Source of the DNA: Ctena decussata
Taxonomy: Eukaryota > Mollusca > Bivalvia > Lucinida > Lucinidae
Length of the DNA: 64,000 bases
Direction of reading: 5' to 3'
Assembly (NCBI GenBank): GCA_963989385.1
Contig: OZ022508.1
Span: forward strand, 28,294,166 to 28,358,165
Position numbers and translations under genes: made by a program. Below, piece after piece: positions 1 to 10,718 of the stretch (position 1 is the stretch's first letter; each line of letters begins with the position of its first letter). Below the pieces are notes generated by a model, which made no database searches, was not told the origin of the DNA, and was given only the letters and a program-made list of their open reading frames with translations.

Positions 1-126
1 TTTTACGTAGGTTATGACATCACAGGGCCATAAACAGCTAAAAACTGGGGGCGTGTTGTTTATGGTAGAGAGTAAAATATCTTTGAACCCATGACAGACT
101 CTGCTCTTGCATATCCTCTGATTTAA

Positions 127-1677
127 GGTGGAATAGGACAAAACAAAATTTTTCAGTTTTTATATAAAAAGAATAATGATCAAGAAGTTCAGCATTTTCT
201 AAATCACGAAACGATCTTAAGTGTGAAACAAAAACTTCTTTTTCTATGAGGTCATGAAAATGTGAGGGATTGACGTTTTTAATGCAAAATAAATAGCGCT
301 CGATTATGCATAATTTTCGCATTTGTTTTGCTCTCCGTAAAGATATTGTAACAAATTTCATACCAACGTGCGAGCCGTCAAGAGGCCTTTAAACATGTGT
401 AATTACTTCTTCCAAATGTTTCCGCAATACATGTATGTGTTCATTTAGGCAAATATGACCTTTCGTTAACTACTGAATATTACTTAATTTCACATTTCAG
501 CTTAGATAGAGAAAAAACGTCTCAGAAAAATATATCTGAAATTTTGATATGTTTTAAAGAATATGTTTGCAAGTTATTTTTTTAAATAATTCTAAGTTCT
601 TACCGTGTGAATTTTTCACAAAGTAGAGTTGTTTAGCTATACCCCTGTCCCAATTATGTCGTTTCTTTCAACGTCAAAGGAAGATTATTCCCAAGAATGT
701 TTTCCAGTATTTTTTCATTTTTTTAGTAAAACAGTTATGATCTTTTCTACGGAATAAATCTGCACGAAAAAAAAAACCCACGGAAAAAACCCACCTGAAT
801 TGATATCTTATTTCGTTTTCCAGGGAGGGAGGTTTCAATACACCAGAAGTTCATTTTTGCCATGAAATTTATTTTGCGTAACGCCACGTCCCTTTTATTG
901 ATCTCTTAGGAACCTCGTATTTCGCCACGTCAATTACTTCCGAAGAGGCAAAACCGGGAAAAAATGAACCACTTAACTGTTTAAACTCTTCTAACTAGAA
1001 AACGGAATGAGAAATTTCAGCGATTGTTTCGGTTTTTATTTTCATATAGTCTATAGAATAACTTGACAATGTTTTATCGGAATTCAAGGATATTTCAGAA
1101 ACCACTCTTAGCGCCCAATTTAGTTTGACGATAAAAAAATTGACGATATCTGAACAGGGGGTATAGCTTAAAAATCAACTTTGAGAAATATTTACAAGGT
1201 AAAATTTTGATTTTATTTCATCAATATTCCAACTTCACATTTCATTAAACAAATCAAAATTTGAGATATATTTTTCGGAGTCGTTTTTTCTCTTTTTTAA
1301 TTTTCAAGTGAAAAATAACTAATTTCAACAGCTAATGAAAATTAATGTTTGAGTAAATACTCTCGTAATGCGTAGAAATTGGGCAGAAAGTATAGCAAAG
1401 CTTGCTCGAACTCTTGATGGTACGTATTTTGATATAAAATTTATTTCATTACCTTAACGGACTGCAGAGCAATGTAGATTAATGCGGATATCTAAGAGCT
1501 ATAAATTTTGCTCAAAAAACGTCGAACCATCACATTTTCATGACGTCATTGAGGTAGAATTATTTTTTTGTTTCATGATCAAAAGAAAGCCATTTAGTGA
1601 GTCACAAATGACTGAAGTTTATGATGATGTAGTGTTTGACTAGAAAACTAAAAATTTTGGTTTTGTCCTATTCCACC
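127..1677. repeat. TTAA-flanked inverted-repeat element (non-autonomous)
   Basis: The left end begins GGTGGAATAGGACAAAAC after TTAA at 123-126. The right end is the reverse complement, closing with TTAA at 1678-1681. The terminal match extends further inward with mismatches (the segment near 250-290 is inverted near 1515-1560), so it is a foldback-like element of about 1.55 kb. TTAA on both sides resembles the target preference of piggyBac-type transposons, but I see no transposase; the open frame at 38-361 looks like chance. It lies upstream of the first visible lysozyme exon, presumably in an intron or the 5' flank. Confidence 0.6.
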
Positions 1678-1826
1678 TTAAGACATTTAATTTTAAACGT
1701 AAACCTTGTTATTATTCATAGTTTTGAAACGTTTCTAGTATCCAGTTTTGAAACAAGCCAAGGCTTCGTGGTGTGTATATGGGACTTTTGATATCTTATT
1801 TATATTGTTTTACATTTCGTTCCCAG

Positions 1827-1938
1827 CTAGAGTCCGGATGTCATCCTATTGGCTGTCACCTTGACGTGGATTCCGCCAAGTGTGGCTACTTCCAGATCAA
1901 GGAAAGCTACTGGAAGGACTGTGGTAGACCTGGCTCAA
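1827..1938 (+). CDS. i-type lysozyme (destabilase family), internal exon
   Basis: A 112-nt exon between a good acceptor (TTCCCAG) and donor (A|GTAAGA). It is open from its first base and gives 37 codons plus one base. The peptide starts LESGCHPIGCHLDVDS and continues KCGYFQIKESYWKDCGRPGS, the signature core of invertebrate-type lysozymes, which hydrolyse peptidoglycan; some also have isopeptidase activity. The family's catalytic Glu (in ESGC) and Asp (in HLD, before CGYFQI) are both present, as are the closely spaced cysteines expected of this secreted, disulphide-rich fold. The signal peptide and first cysteines must be in exons further left that I cannot identify. The last base joins exon 5052-5257 in phase. 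Confidence 0.9.
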
Positions 1939-1999
1939 GTAAGACTTAAAAAAATCTAAGTTTTGGGACAGATAGGTCTAAGCGAACAGGGTATACAAA

Positions 2000-2102
2000 G
2001 ATCAGACTGCTCCTAAAGGAGCAGTTTGATCTTGGTCCACATTGTTTGTCTTTCAAACAGTGCATGCCAAGATCAGACTGCTCCTAAAGGAACAGTTTGA
2101 TC
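2000..2102. repeat. Two tandem small hairpins
   Basis: GATCAGACTGCTCCTAAAGG followed by its near-complement occurs at 2000-2031 and again at 2071-2102, separated by a related spacer. Each unit is a stem with almost no loop. The GATCAGACTG core also occurs in the 235-bp MITE family found through the window. Confidence 0.55.
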
Positions 2103-2409
2103 TGGGTCTACACTGTTTGCCTTTCCAAGTGCATTACTGCTTTGCTAAACCAAACAGTGGTGTCCCGATTTTAAGATTTTTTAACTGTATATACCTCCCA
2201 GGAATCCGCTTTTTGTTTTTGTCTATACTCATTTTCTCCAAGGGCAACATAATGAAGGTTGTTATTTCAAATCACTGCAGCTGGTGTTGAGTATGGTGAG
2301 ACTATTGTGAAACGTCTTCCGTAACATTACAGGGTTTATTTCCTTTAAGATCACTGTGCCCATCCTTATAACTTTAAAAATCAAGTACCTCCTAAGCCTA
2401 CATTAAGGG

Positions 2410-3130
2410 TGGTGGACGGAGCGTAGGTTAAAGCGGTTTATGCAGCATACCAAAATCTAGGCCAAGTTTGAAACTGGGTCATGTTGGTTCAAAAACTAGG
2501 TCGCTAGATCAAAATTTAGAAAAAAAAAAACATGTGTACACACCAGAGGCCGCAGTGTTGATCCATCTTCATGAAACTTTGTCAGAATGTTAAGCTGCGT
2601 AAAATGTACACCAACTTTGAAACTGAATCATGTTGGATCAAATGCTAGGTAACTGGGTCAGATCTTAGAAAATCCTTGTCTTTGGAGGGCACAATTTTCA
2701 ATCAAACTTCGTGAAACTTGTCCGAATGTTTATCTTGATGAAATCCATGCAAAAATGTAAGACTGGGTCATGTCGGATGAAAAATTATGTCACTAGGTAA
2801 GAATCTTAGAAAACAGTGTGTACACTCTAGAGGGCACAGTTTTTATTTGATCTTCGAAAAACTCTGTCAGAATGTTTATCAAATCTAGACCAGTTGTGAC
2901 ATTGGTTATGTTGGATCAGAAACAAAGTTACTAGGTCGAGTCTTAGAAAAACCTTGTGCACACTCAAGAGGGCACAATTTTGATCCGCTTTTTATGAGAC
3001 TTTATCCGCATAAAATCTAGGTCAAATTAGAAAGTGGATTATGCCATTTCAAAAACTAGGTCAGTAAGTCAAATCTTAGAAAAAAAACTGGTGTACACAA
3101 TAGACGTTTCGTTTTCCATTGAATATTCAT
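2410..3130. repeat. Degenerate tandem repeat, period about 140 bp
   Basis: About five diverged units. Each carries a phrase like 'aaactgggtcatgttggatc', then 'aactaggtcactaggtca' and 'cttagaaaa', then 'gagggcacaatttt'. It lies in the lysozyme intron. No coding sequence is seen. It resembles the internal arrays of the other tandem-repeat elements in the window. Confidence 0.6.
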
Positions 3131-3356
3131 AAATTTTCGTCAGAAAGTTTGTTTGAACAATATCTAGGTCAAGTTCGAATATGGTTCATGCCTGCTCAGA
3201 TGAGCGATCCAGGGCCGCCATGGCCGTCTTGTTATTCTTTTATATGTTCTATGTTCAAAGTCAACCGTAACAGATCTATATCTGCCGATATAATGCAAAA
3301 TATGAGTTACACTGAAAGCGCCAAAATTGGTGGTGGGGGTGGTGTGTGTGTGTGTG

Positions 3357-3371
3357 GGGGGGGGGGGGGGA
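3357..3371. repeat. Poly-G / GT simple repeat
   Basis: A run of GTGTGTGTG passes into about 14 G. Open frames crossing it on both strands (3119-3493) are low-complexity artefacts. Confidence 0.7.
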
Positions 3372-3619
3372 CCAGCGTAGTTCCATAACAGAAGGCTCCA
3401 GTGGGGCCCCTCATCTGGATTTGCACTATTTTCCCTCCATTGGTTGAATATCTTACTTATACAGTATAGCTCAAACGAAGCAATGAAAGACATGGAGGGA
3501 CTTTAACTTTACAACTTCTTTATCTTCATGATTTCCCATTTCTTGCTTCTAAAATACAGCCTCCAAATTCTTTTAGCTTCTTTCCACCGACTTCTAAATT
3601 CAAACGTCTCACTAGTTGT

Positions 3620-4385
3620 CATAAGTGAGAAGTCAGAATTAAGTAATAATAAGTAAGAAGTTGGTATTAAGATGTCGGAAGTGAGAAGTCGGAAGTAGGA
3701 CGTTGAAAGTCAAACGTAAGAAGTCAGAATTCGGAAGCAAGATGTCGGCAGTTAGAAAAAAGAAGTGGGAAGTAAGATGTTGGAAATAAGAAATCGGAGG
3801 TCAAAGTCCGAATTCGGAACTCAGAAGTTTGAAGTTGGAAGTCAGAAGTCGGCGATAAGAAGTAGGAAATGGAGAGTCATGTAGAAGTAATGAAGATGTA
3901 GGTACGAAGTCGTTAAGCTAGACGTTCACATTTTAGCCGCGACACGAGAAAACCAACAATGTGGTTGTGCGCCCAGCGCAGACTCAGATCAGCCTGGGCA
4001 TCCGCCCAGTCTGATCACAGCCTTCGCTGTCCGCATGGAGGTAGCTTAGACCCTTAGCTAGCCTTTAAGCGCTTAGCGAAGAGTCTGATCAGACTGGGCG
4101 GATGCCCAGGCTGATCTGAGTCTGCGCTGGGCGCACAACCACATTGTTGGTTTTCCCACGTCGCGGCTCATTTATTTCCGACCATTTACTTCCACCATCT
4201 TGCTTCCAACATCTTTCTTTTGATTTCAGACTTCGGAACCTTACTTCGGACTTTCATCTTATTAGAGGTCGTAATAAATAAGTCGAAAGTAGGGAGTCGG
4301 AAGTCAGAAGTTAGCAGGTCGGAGTTTGAAGTCATACATTAGAAGTAAGAAGTGGACATAGAAGTAGGAAGTCGTAAAGTTGGGA
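3620..4385. repeat. Degenerate purine-rich short repeat (GAAGTCGGAAGT-like), split by a MITE
   Basis: From 3620 to about 3910 and again from about 4255 to 4385 the sequence is made of loosely repeated 7-12 bp words such as AGAAGTCGGAAGTAAGAAG. The segment 4180-4250 has the same words on the opposite strand. A copy of the ~235 bp hairpin MITE (3934-4169) interrupts the array. No function is evident. Confidence 0.55.
3934..4169. repeat. Hairpin MITE family A, copy 1
   Basis: Ends AGCCGCGACACGAGAAAACC and the inverse, CGTCGCGGCT. Flanked by ATTT on both sides (3930-3933, 4170-4173), a 4-bp target duplication. The interior is one long palindrome containing CAGACTCAGATCAGCCTGGG, CATCCGCCCAGTCTGATC and their inverses, with a non-palindromic centre (about 4020-4085). 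No coding capacity. Inserted within the purine-rich array. Confidence 0.85.
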
Positions 4386-4394
4386 AGTTCCTAA

Positions 4395-4690
4395 AGGGCT
4401 TCCACATGAAAAGTTTAAATTTGGCAGACTTTATCGGTTGCTGTAGCAGTTTTAGCTCTCAAAGGATTAACGCATCTGCGACTCTTTGTAGGGTCGGGTC
4501 GGATAATTTTGAACAGCGGGTGATTCGGATATACCATTATGAACCGTCTCATCAGGATTTTTACCGTTTGCCCAGTTATTTTTGTTTTAACTCCAAACAG
4601 ATGACATATAAAGGAAACGATGTCACAGTCCGAATTTACCTACTGTCCGAATTTACATGACTCGTCCCTAGTTTACCTTGAGCTCTATTT
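4395..4690. repeat. Diverged inverted-repeat element related to 11266-11545
   Basis: Contains the words 'gtccgaatttacc', 'catatgaccgtctcatcagg'-like and 'ccgtttgc', found in the foldback at 11266-11545, and ends with a similar 'gactcgtccctag...gagctctattta' tail. It is an old, degraded copy. The 102-codon frame across it is not a recognisable protein. Confidence 0.45.
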
Positions 4691-4797
4691 AGTGTAGGTG
4701 TTTGGCTCAGATGGCGCTGTACATCGCAGTCTGCTTGCCATTCCAGCAGTTTTTCTATTTTTCCTCATGATCAATATTTTTATTGCGTATAACAATT

Positions 4798-5034
4798 GAG
4801 CTGCGACAGGACAAAACCAGCAAAGTGGTTTTGCGCCAAGCGCAGACTCAGATCAGCCCGGGCATCCACCCAGTCTGATCAGAGTCTTTGCTAAGCACTA
4901 AAATGGGTAGCTAAGGGTCTAAGACAACTCCATGCGGACAGTGAAGACTCTGATCAGACTGGGTGGATGGCCGGGCAGATCTGAGTCTGCACTGGGCGCA
5001 CAACCACTTTGTTGGTCTTGTCGTGTCCCGGCTC
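4798..5034. repeat. Hairpin MITE family A, copy 2 (next to a splice acceptor)
   Basis: Left end GAGCTGCGACAGGACAAAAC; right end GTCGTGTCCCGGCTC. It has the same palindromic body as the other copies but is more diverged (gcccgggcatccacccag). The right end stops 17 nt before the lysozyme exon at 5052, so the branch site for that exon must lie within or at the edge of the element. Confidence 0.8.
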
Positions 5035-5051
5035 GATCATTATTTTTTTAG

Positions 5052-5257
5052 GCTGGCATGCATGTGCTGACGACATCAATTACGCATCCCAATGCATACA
5101 AAGATACATGAAAAGACATGTCCCCCACTATGGTTGTCCGATGACTTGTGAGAGCTTCGCAAGAGTGCACAAGGGTGGACCCAGGAGATGTTTATCTAGC
5201 GACACCGATGACTTCTGCAAAAGCCGAAAAGAACAGCCTGAATGCTCGAATCTTTGA
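5052..5257 (+). CDS. i-type lysozyme (destabilase family), last coding exon
   Basis: The acceptor TATTTTTTTAG precedes GC TGG. Joined to the A left by exon 1827-1938 it gives AGC, so the protein reads GRPGS-S-WHACADDINYASQC. The exon then shows IQRYMKRH, HYGCPMTCESFARVHKGGP and a Cys-containing tail ending PECSNL before TGA. The order C-x-Y-M-K-R, C-P-x-T-C-E-x-F-A-R-x-H-x-GGP is the conserved C-terminal half of i-type lysozymes, so the two exons form a sensible protein C-terminus. The tail after GGP is shorter and less typical than in clam lysozymes. No canonical AATAAA is obvious directly downstream. The gene ends tail-to-tail with the cyclase gene. Confidence 0.9.
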
Positions 5258-5445
5258 TTTTAGTAATACATTCAATAACCTACTCAAGCATTTTCCATGA
5301 GTTTATACATTATTACAGTCGCCATCCTTTGAACTGATCTGATCATACAAAAGAATAACAACGGGTCATGACACGGGTCATGACAGTCCGTTTAAAGGAG
5401 AACAGGTACATTTTCATGGGAAGTACCTCTCCACTTTAGATTTAT

Positions 5446-5680
5446 GCCGCAACACGAGAAAACCAACAAAGTGGTTGTGCGCTCAGCGCCGACTCAGATC
5501 AACCTGGGCATCCGCCCAGTCTGATCAGAGTCTTTGCTGTCCGCATGGAGCTAGCATAGACATTTAGCTACCCTTTAAGCGCTTAGTGAAGAGTCTGGTT
5601 GGACTGGCCGAATGCCCAGGCTGATCTGAGTCTGCGCTTGGTGCACATGCCACTTTGTTGGTTTCCTCGTGTCGCGGCTC
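5446..5680. repeat. Hairpin MITE family A, copy 3
   Basis: Starts GCCGCAACACGAGAAAACC and ends CTCGTGTCGCGGCTC, flanked by ATTTAT on both sides. It lies 188 bp after the lysozyme stop codon, in the 3' UTR or 3' flank, so the last lysozyme exon has a family member on each side. Confidence 0.85.
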
Positions 5681-6334
5681 ATTTATGCATTTCCATTTAG
5701 AGTCAGATGGAAAAAATGTGCTCCTCTGGCAGTAAATTCTTTCATCAGAAAAGCAAATAGAAAGTCCCAAAAATTGTCTCCCTTTGAAAACATGGCGGTA
5801 AAACATAGCAATGTGCACAGGCACCTAATGAACAGTGTTCAAATGCTTCGTGCCAGTACAAAGATTGGACTGGCATGGAGGGTATCATATATTGTTGTTT
5901 GACTGGAAAATTTTTCCCATGATATGCTTTTCGCCACACCAAAATCAGATACTAAATAGTTAGCTGATTGCTTAAACAGGGAGGCGAGGCGGGTGGTGAT
6001 GCTTGTTTGTGGGGTGGGCGGAAGGGGGCTTCATTTCAATAGGGTGTCAATTTAATAAAATGAGCTTACTATTATAGAATTATTGATTTCTATCCTATGT
6101 AAAAGTGGCGGTTATCGTTGTCTGGTAAGAAAGGAAGTATAGCTTGCCTTAACACACAAACGGCCGAAGTGTGGGGCTGAAGAATTAAAAATAAACAAAT
6201 TTAATAAGATTTTTATATTTATTTATAAATAAAAATGTCATACTCATAATATCATGTTTTTTTTATTTACCCCCAATATCTCATCACAATTGTGTAATAA
6301 ATCAATATCGGGGTAAATGGGGTACACCTTCATA

Positions 6335-6426
6335 CCCAGCAGGCACATGACGTTGAAATGACGTCGCACTGAATGCGACGTAATGACGTCGCATCGACGT
6401 CAGTATGATGTCATGTGCCCGCTGGG
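6335..6426. repeat. Short inverted element with CCCAGCAGGCACA ends, copy 1
   Basis: Starts CCCAGCAGGCACATGACGTT and ends ATGTCATGTGCCCGCTGGG. The inside is short repeats of GACGTCGCAT/ATGCGACGT. The other copies (9400-9488, 13750-13879) share the ends but carry different short internal repeats. Confidence 0.75.
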
Positions 6427-7837
6427 ATTTTTCCACCACAAGATATCCTTTTATTTCTTCGCTAAGAATGTAATATTTGTATGTACTATATCGGAGAACT
6501 TATATTCTAACTCTCTTTGCCTTAACCGCTAATATCCCTGAAATTCAGTAACCGCCAAAAACAAGTGTTTTACAGTATGCGAACCGCAAAATCATACACC
6601 AACTACTTCTTTTTATCATTCTTTCTGCAGCATAAGCATCCGTCGGTATTGTTTAATTTTCTTATACCATGCGGAGAGTCACTGCAGACATATAGTACCA
6701 CCGGAAATTATTGAGACTTTATACATGTACCAAGAAACGGTCAGCATTGAAATAATTGAAACTGCTTGGTATTTTTGGACATTTATATCACTTAACCTGG
6801 CTTTGATATATGCTTGTCATCTGAATGGCGCAGATTATCTCCCATTTATAGACAAGTCCAAAATTTGTGCAAAGTCGCAAAGCAAGAAAACAAGACTTTG
6901 AAATAAAATGTGTAGAAAAGAAAAAAGCAGCTTAAGAATGACGTTTTAATCAGAATTCCTTTTTCAGACAAAGATATAATACTGCTGTTCAAACATCTAA
7001 ACTGCTGTTCGCAGAAGCAACAACCATCTTCATTTTGGTCCTGACTGACAGATACTTTTTTCAAAATTTCACCAAAGAAAATCGTGTATATTTTGCTGGG
7101 CGGGTTACTATATAAAATCAATTACTGAAAGAAAACTAGTAAGAGCAGACGAGCATGCATATACAGTTGCAAACACGAATTCCCTTGAACTGACTTTGAT
7201 CTACCATGATCTTCCAAAAGAGGACAATTAACAGAACAACGGCTGAAATTTGAGCCGGAAAGGTTGACCGAATCGTCCTGACTATTTCTTGACTGAAAAA
7301 CTGTACCATGCAATCCAGCCATGCAAAAATAAAAACCATGCATCGTAATATTTGAACGTCGTCACTCAACATCTTATCTAGCCATTCACAAAAAAACCCT
7401 CAATTTATATTGAAAACAGTGTGCTAATTCGGTCGCGGTTTTCCGCTGAATGACTAGTCCAGCCAAAATAGATGTACATCCCTCGGCTTTGCAAAAACAA
7501 AGAACTCTGCACACTAGCGCCATCTAGCATGGTATATCTGAACAATCAAGGGAAAGCAATTTTTGACTAATTCATTTCATTCAAACGACAAAAATTAAAA
7601 TAACCTATATGTTATATAACATCAGAAGTTATAACTATTATTGGAATTTCATTTCATCATTTCATGACTTGTATGTTGCAACTCATAGTTGGTGGTGGCT
7701 GTGGGGGTGAGGGTGGGGGTCTGTAAGGGGCAAGTATTCCAAATTTGTTCTAAAGGGGAAGTAAATTATAACGACATGTACCTTTATACGCCCATAAAAA
7801 AGAAATTCTACTCAGTAACTCAATGGAAGCAAATTAC

Positions 7838-8210
7838 AGTCAACTCTCGATATCTCAAAGTCGACGTTCTACTGAAACCACTGATATCTCAAAGTAAATT
7901 TTCTGGTTCCAGAAAATTTACTTTGAGATATCAGTAGTTTGAGATAAAGAGCTGAAATGTAAAGAAAAATAGGAAATGTGTGCAAACTATTCTTTTATAA
8001 AAGGTCTCTTTGAGATGTCAGTGTTTAAGGTAACTAGAGTCAAATATAGTTGTATTTGCTGATTAAGTAGTCGTTCATCTACAAGGGAGAAAGACATTGA
8101 AAAAGTTTATCTTCCTTTGGGTGTACTCTCTACACCTTAACGCATACAGTCAACTCCCTAACAAATATTCTTTGTTAGTTTGAGATATCAGTGTTTGGGA
8201 TAATGAGAAT
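7838..8210. repeat. Repeat family with TCAACTCTCGATATCTCAAA
   Basis: ACAGTCAACTCTCGATATCT at about 7837 is followed by an internal palindrome centred near 7907 (AAATTTTCTGG/CCAGAAAATTT with TTTGAGATATCAGTAGTTTG). A weaker second start, ACAGTCAACTCC, lies at about 8146. A further copy is at 36898-37095. It is non-coding. Confidence 0.55.
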
Positions 8211-8538
8211 CAGCTTTATATGATTATTACAAAGGTTTTGTGCGTTCGAAAAGTAAAAACACGTATTACATACACTAAGTACAAAATAAGAACAAACTTT
8301 AGAAAAAACATAAATTTGAATAAAATAATGACTGAAGATAAAAGAAAAGAAACAAAATGTGTAGAAAAACAACAAAGTCTAAACAGAGAGAATTAATTAT
8401 ACAGATGACTCTTATCATGAGTGATACATATGCGTACTCATATCACGAGCGATGCATATGCATATTTACACAGATCCCAAGTGGACGACAAGCCAAGTGA
8501 AAGTCATCCTTGGTGAATGCTCAGTTCCAGTCTCACCT

Positions 8539-8697
8539 GAAAATAAAAAAGTCAACCTTTTGTAAACAGCAAGCCAAAATATAGCAATGCTATTCGACTA
8601 ATATGCGGCAACATACAATATTTGTCTTGAAGTAAAACTGTTATAATATATTATTTTGGCTAAACGTTTACAAAAGCTTGACTTTTTTTATTTTCTC
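8539..8697. repeat. Small foldback element
   Basis: GAAAATAAAAAAGTCAACCT and TTTTGTAAAC at the left are inverted at the right as GTTTACAAAAGCTTGACTTT with TTTATTTTC. About 160 bp, no coding capacity. Confidence 0.6.
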
Positions 8698-8936
8698 GGA
8701 GGGAATGTGGCTGCGCATTTAGCATTTACCAGACGCAAAGACAGGGTAAATACGGCCAACTGGGACTCAGCACAATCTGCATATCCCGTTTTGTTCCATT
8801 TCGAAAGATCTCGCATTGCTTGGCTACAGTCCGTTTTACTGATACTGACCCATATGATTAGAAGCTTGAAAATAAACTGAGATCATTTGTAATTAAAAAA
8901 AACAAACACACATGAAAAGTAAAACTGAGCCATATC

Positions 8937-9125
8937 ATGTGATTTCAAACAATGTGGCATTGGTGACAAAGAAAGACTCTGATCAGCCTGCAGTTGAGCG
9001 GTCTGATCAGAGCCTTCATTTTCATATGAAATCGGCCCCAACCATACAGCCAAGAGTGAGACCTCTGTGATCTGAATATCACATGACAAAACTGCCACAT
9101 TGTTTGAAATCACATGATGTGGCTC
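8937..9125. repeat. Hairpin element related to MITE family A (GAGCCATATCATGTG ends)
   Basis: Left arm GAGCCATATCATGTGATTTC continuing AAACAATGTGGCA. The right arm is TGCCACATTGTTTGAAATCA continuing CATGATGTGGCTC. The centre has GACTCTGATCAGCCTGCAG, the same GATCAG words as family A. It is either a diverged subfamily or a relative using the same end design. Confidence 0.7.
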
Positions 9126-9399
9126 ATTAATAAGGAATAAGTTAATCCTCAAAGTAACATGAAAAGAAAATTTAAGGATTTTACACAAAATAAAAATAGG
9201 CAAGAACAACGTTGTTTACCCTAAATCAGTCAGATGCATGAGAGAACAGTGAATACCTATGCATACATGTAGAAACTTTGTATACAGCATTCTAAACAAA
9301 CATAAACAAGGATAAGCTCGTATTTACCGCACATATTCGGACAGAGAGTATAGACTAAGATTAGATTGGCGGAATATTTTCTATCGATTTCATATAGCA

Positions 9400-9488
9400 C
9401 CCAGCAGGCACATAACCTTGAATCAACACTGAATCAACGTTGAATCAACATCAATTCAATGTTGATTCAACGTTGTGTGCCTGCTGGG
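9400..9488. repeat. Short inverted element with CCCAGCAGGCACA ends, copy 2
   Basis: Starts CCCAGCAGGCACATAACCTT and ends AACGTTGTGTGCCTGCTGGG. The interior is a run of TTGAATCAAC-type repeats that are themselves near-palindromic. Confidence 0.8.
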
Positions 9489-10174
9489 CAGCCTCTCCGA
9501 AAGGGCAAATAAACATAGTACTTAGTGTGGAACTGTATATATATCTAAAGATCGGCCAGCGAAACGGAAAAAATAGAAAATTAACAAATAAGTTCTGCAC
9601 AGGCTGCTCTGTCCTTCGTAGATTACATGTATCATAATGTCAATTTTATCCGACAGCAGATGAAAATAATCTTAAACGAAAATTTAGCAAACAAAAAAAA
9701 TTATCACAGTTTAAAATGTTGCTTTAACACTAAACTCTCTAAAACAACAGAAAAAGATGAAGAAAATTTTACAAGTTTAAGACGTGATAGCTGTGGATTT
9801 CCGTAAATATATTATTGCTACATGTTTATAGCTGCACTCATCAGGGCTACTTCTGCTATCATAGCATTCACCAGAGCTATTTATGCTGTTACGGCCACTT
9901 TTTCTATTCAATCACGCTCACTTGGGCCAGTTTCGCTACACACATTCACTAAGGCTATGTTCGTACATTTATCCTAAAATTAGTACATGTACGAGTAGAG
10001 GATAGTACAGTTTTCCAATATCAATATTGCCTACATGCATATCACCAGTCTTCCTAATTCTGTGCTTGAAGATTTACCCTTACCATAGTTTGTATGATCA
10101 GTGATAAAACACTGACTAAAATCCTGCTATAAATGCTGTGTCTCGTTAATAGGCTTTTCGTATAAACAAGATAT

Positions 10175-10410
10175 GAGCCGCGACACGAGAAAACCATCAA
10201 AGTGCTTGTGCGCCCAACGCAGACTCAGATCAGCCTGGGCATCCGCCCAGTCTGATCAGACTCTTCGTTAAGAGCTTAAAGGGCAGTTAAGGGTCTAAGT
10301 TACCTCAATGCTGACAGTAAAGACTCTGATCAGACTGGGCGGCTGCCCAGGCTGATCTGAGTCTGCGCTGGGCGCACAGCCACTTTGTTGGTTTTCTCGT
10401 GCCACGGCTC
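10175..10410. repeat. Hairpin MITE family A, copy 4 (cyclase 3' region)
   Basis: GAGCCGCGACACGAGAAAAC to TCTCGTGCCACGGCTC, flanked by ATAT at 10171-10174 and 10411-10414. It starts about 310 bp past the cyclase stop codon on the minus strand and may be transcribed in the 3' UTR. Confidence 0.85.
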
Positions 10411-10429
10411 ATATGACCAAATGCAAGTT

Positions 10430-10700
10430 ATGACACAAATGGGTTTTGAAAAATGAGACATGTCAAATGACTTTTCTGATAAACACATGAGATACGTCGC
10501 ATGGATTTTTTTTAGAAAAAAACATATGAGATATGTCAAATGTATGAATGAAAAATGATATGTCGAATTTTTGAAATAACACAAATGACATGCGTCGAAT
10601 GTCTGTCAGCGATAGATGATATGTCGGATGCATGTGATGGAAAAATGAGCGGTGTCGAATGCCACTCTGCGAAAATGCGATATGATGAATGCTTCCCGAA
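10430..10700. repeat. Degenerate short tandem repeat in the cyclase 3' UTR region
   Basis: About seven imperfect units of roughly 30-38 bp, with core GAAAAATGA(T/C)ATGTCGAATG. They lie immediately downstream (minus strand) of the cyclase stop at 10719, so they probably form part of the 3' UTR. The open frames across them are repetitive and not protein-like. Confidence 0.55.
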
Positions 10701-10718
10701 CGTCTGATTTGATAAATT

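Larger units (their letters stand above)
5681..10174. other. Region between lysozyme and cyclase genes, no gene recognised
   Basis: Apart from the small elements listed separately (6335-6426, 7838-8210, 8539-8697, 8937-9125, 9400-9488) I see only AT-rich sequence. The short open frames here (about 60-100 codons) lack recognisable domains, several are mirror images of inverted repeats, and none is flanked by convincing splice sites. The 3' ends of the two convergent genes must fall in or near this interval. Confidence 0.5.
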
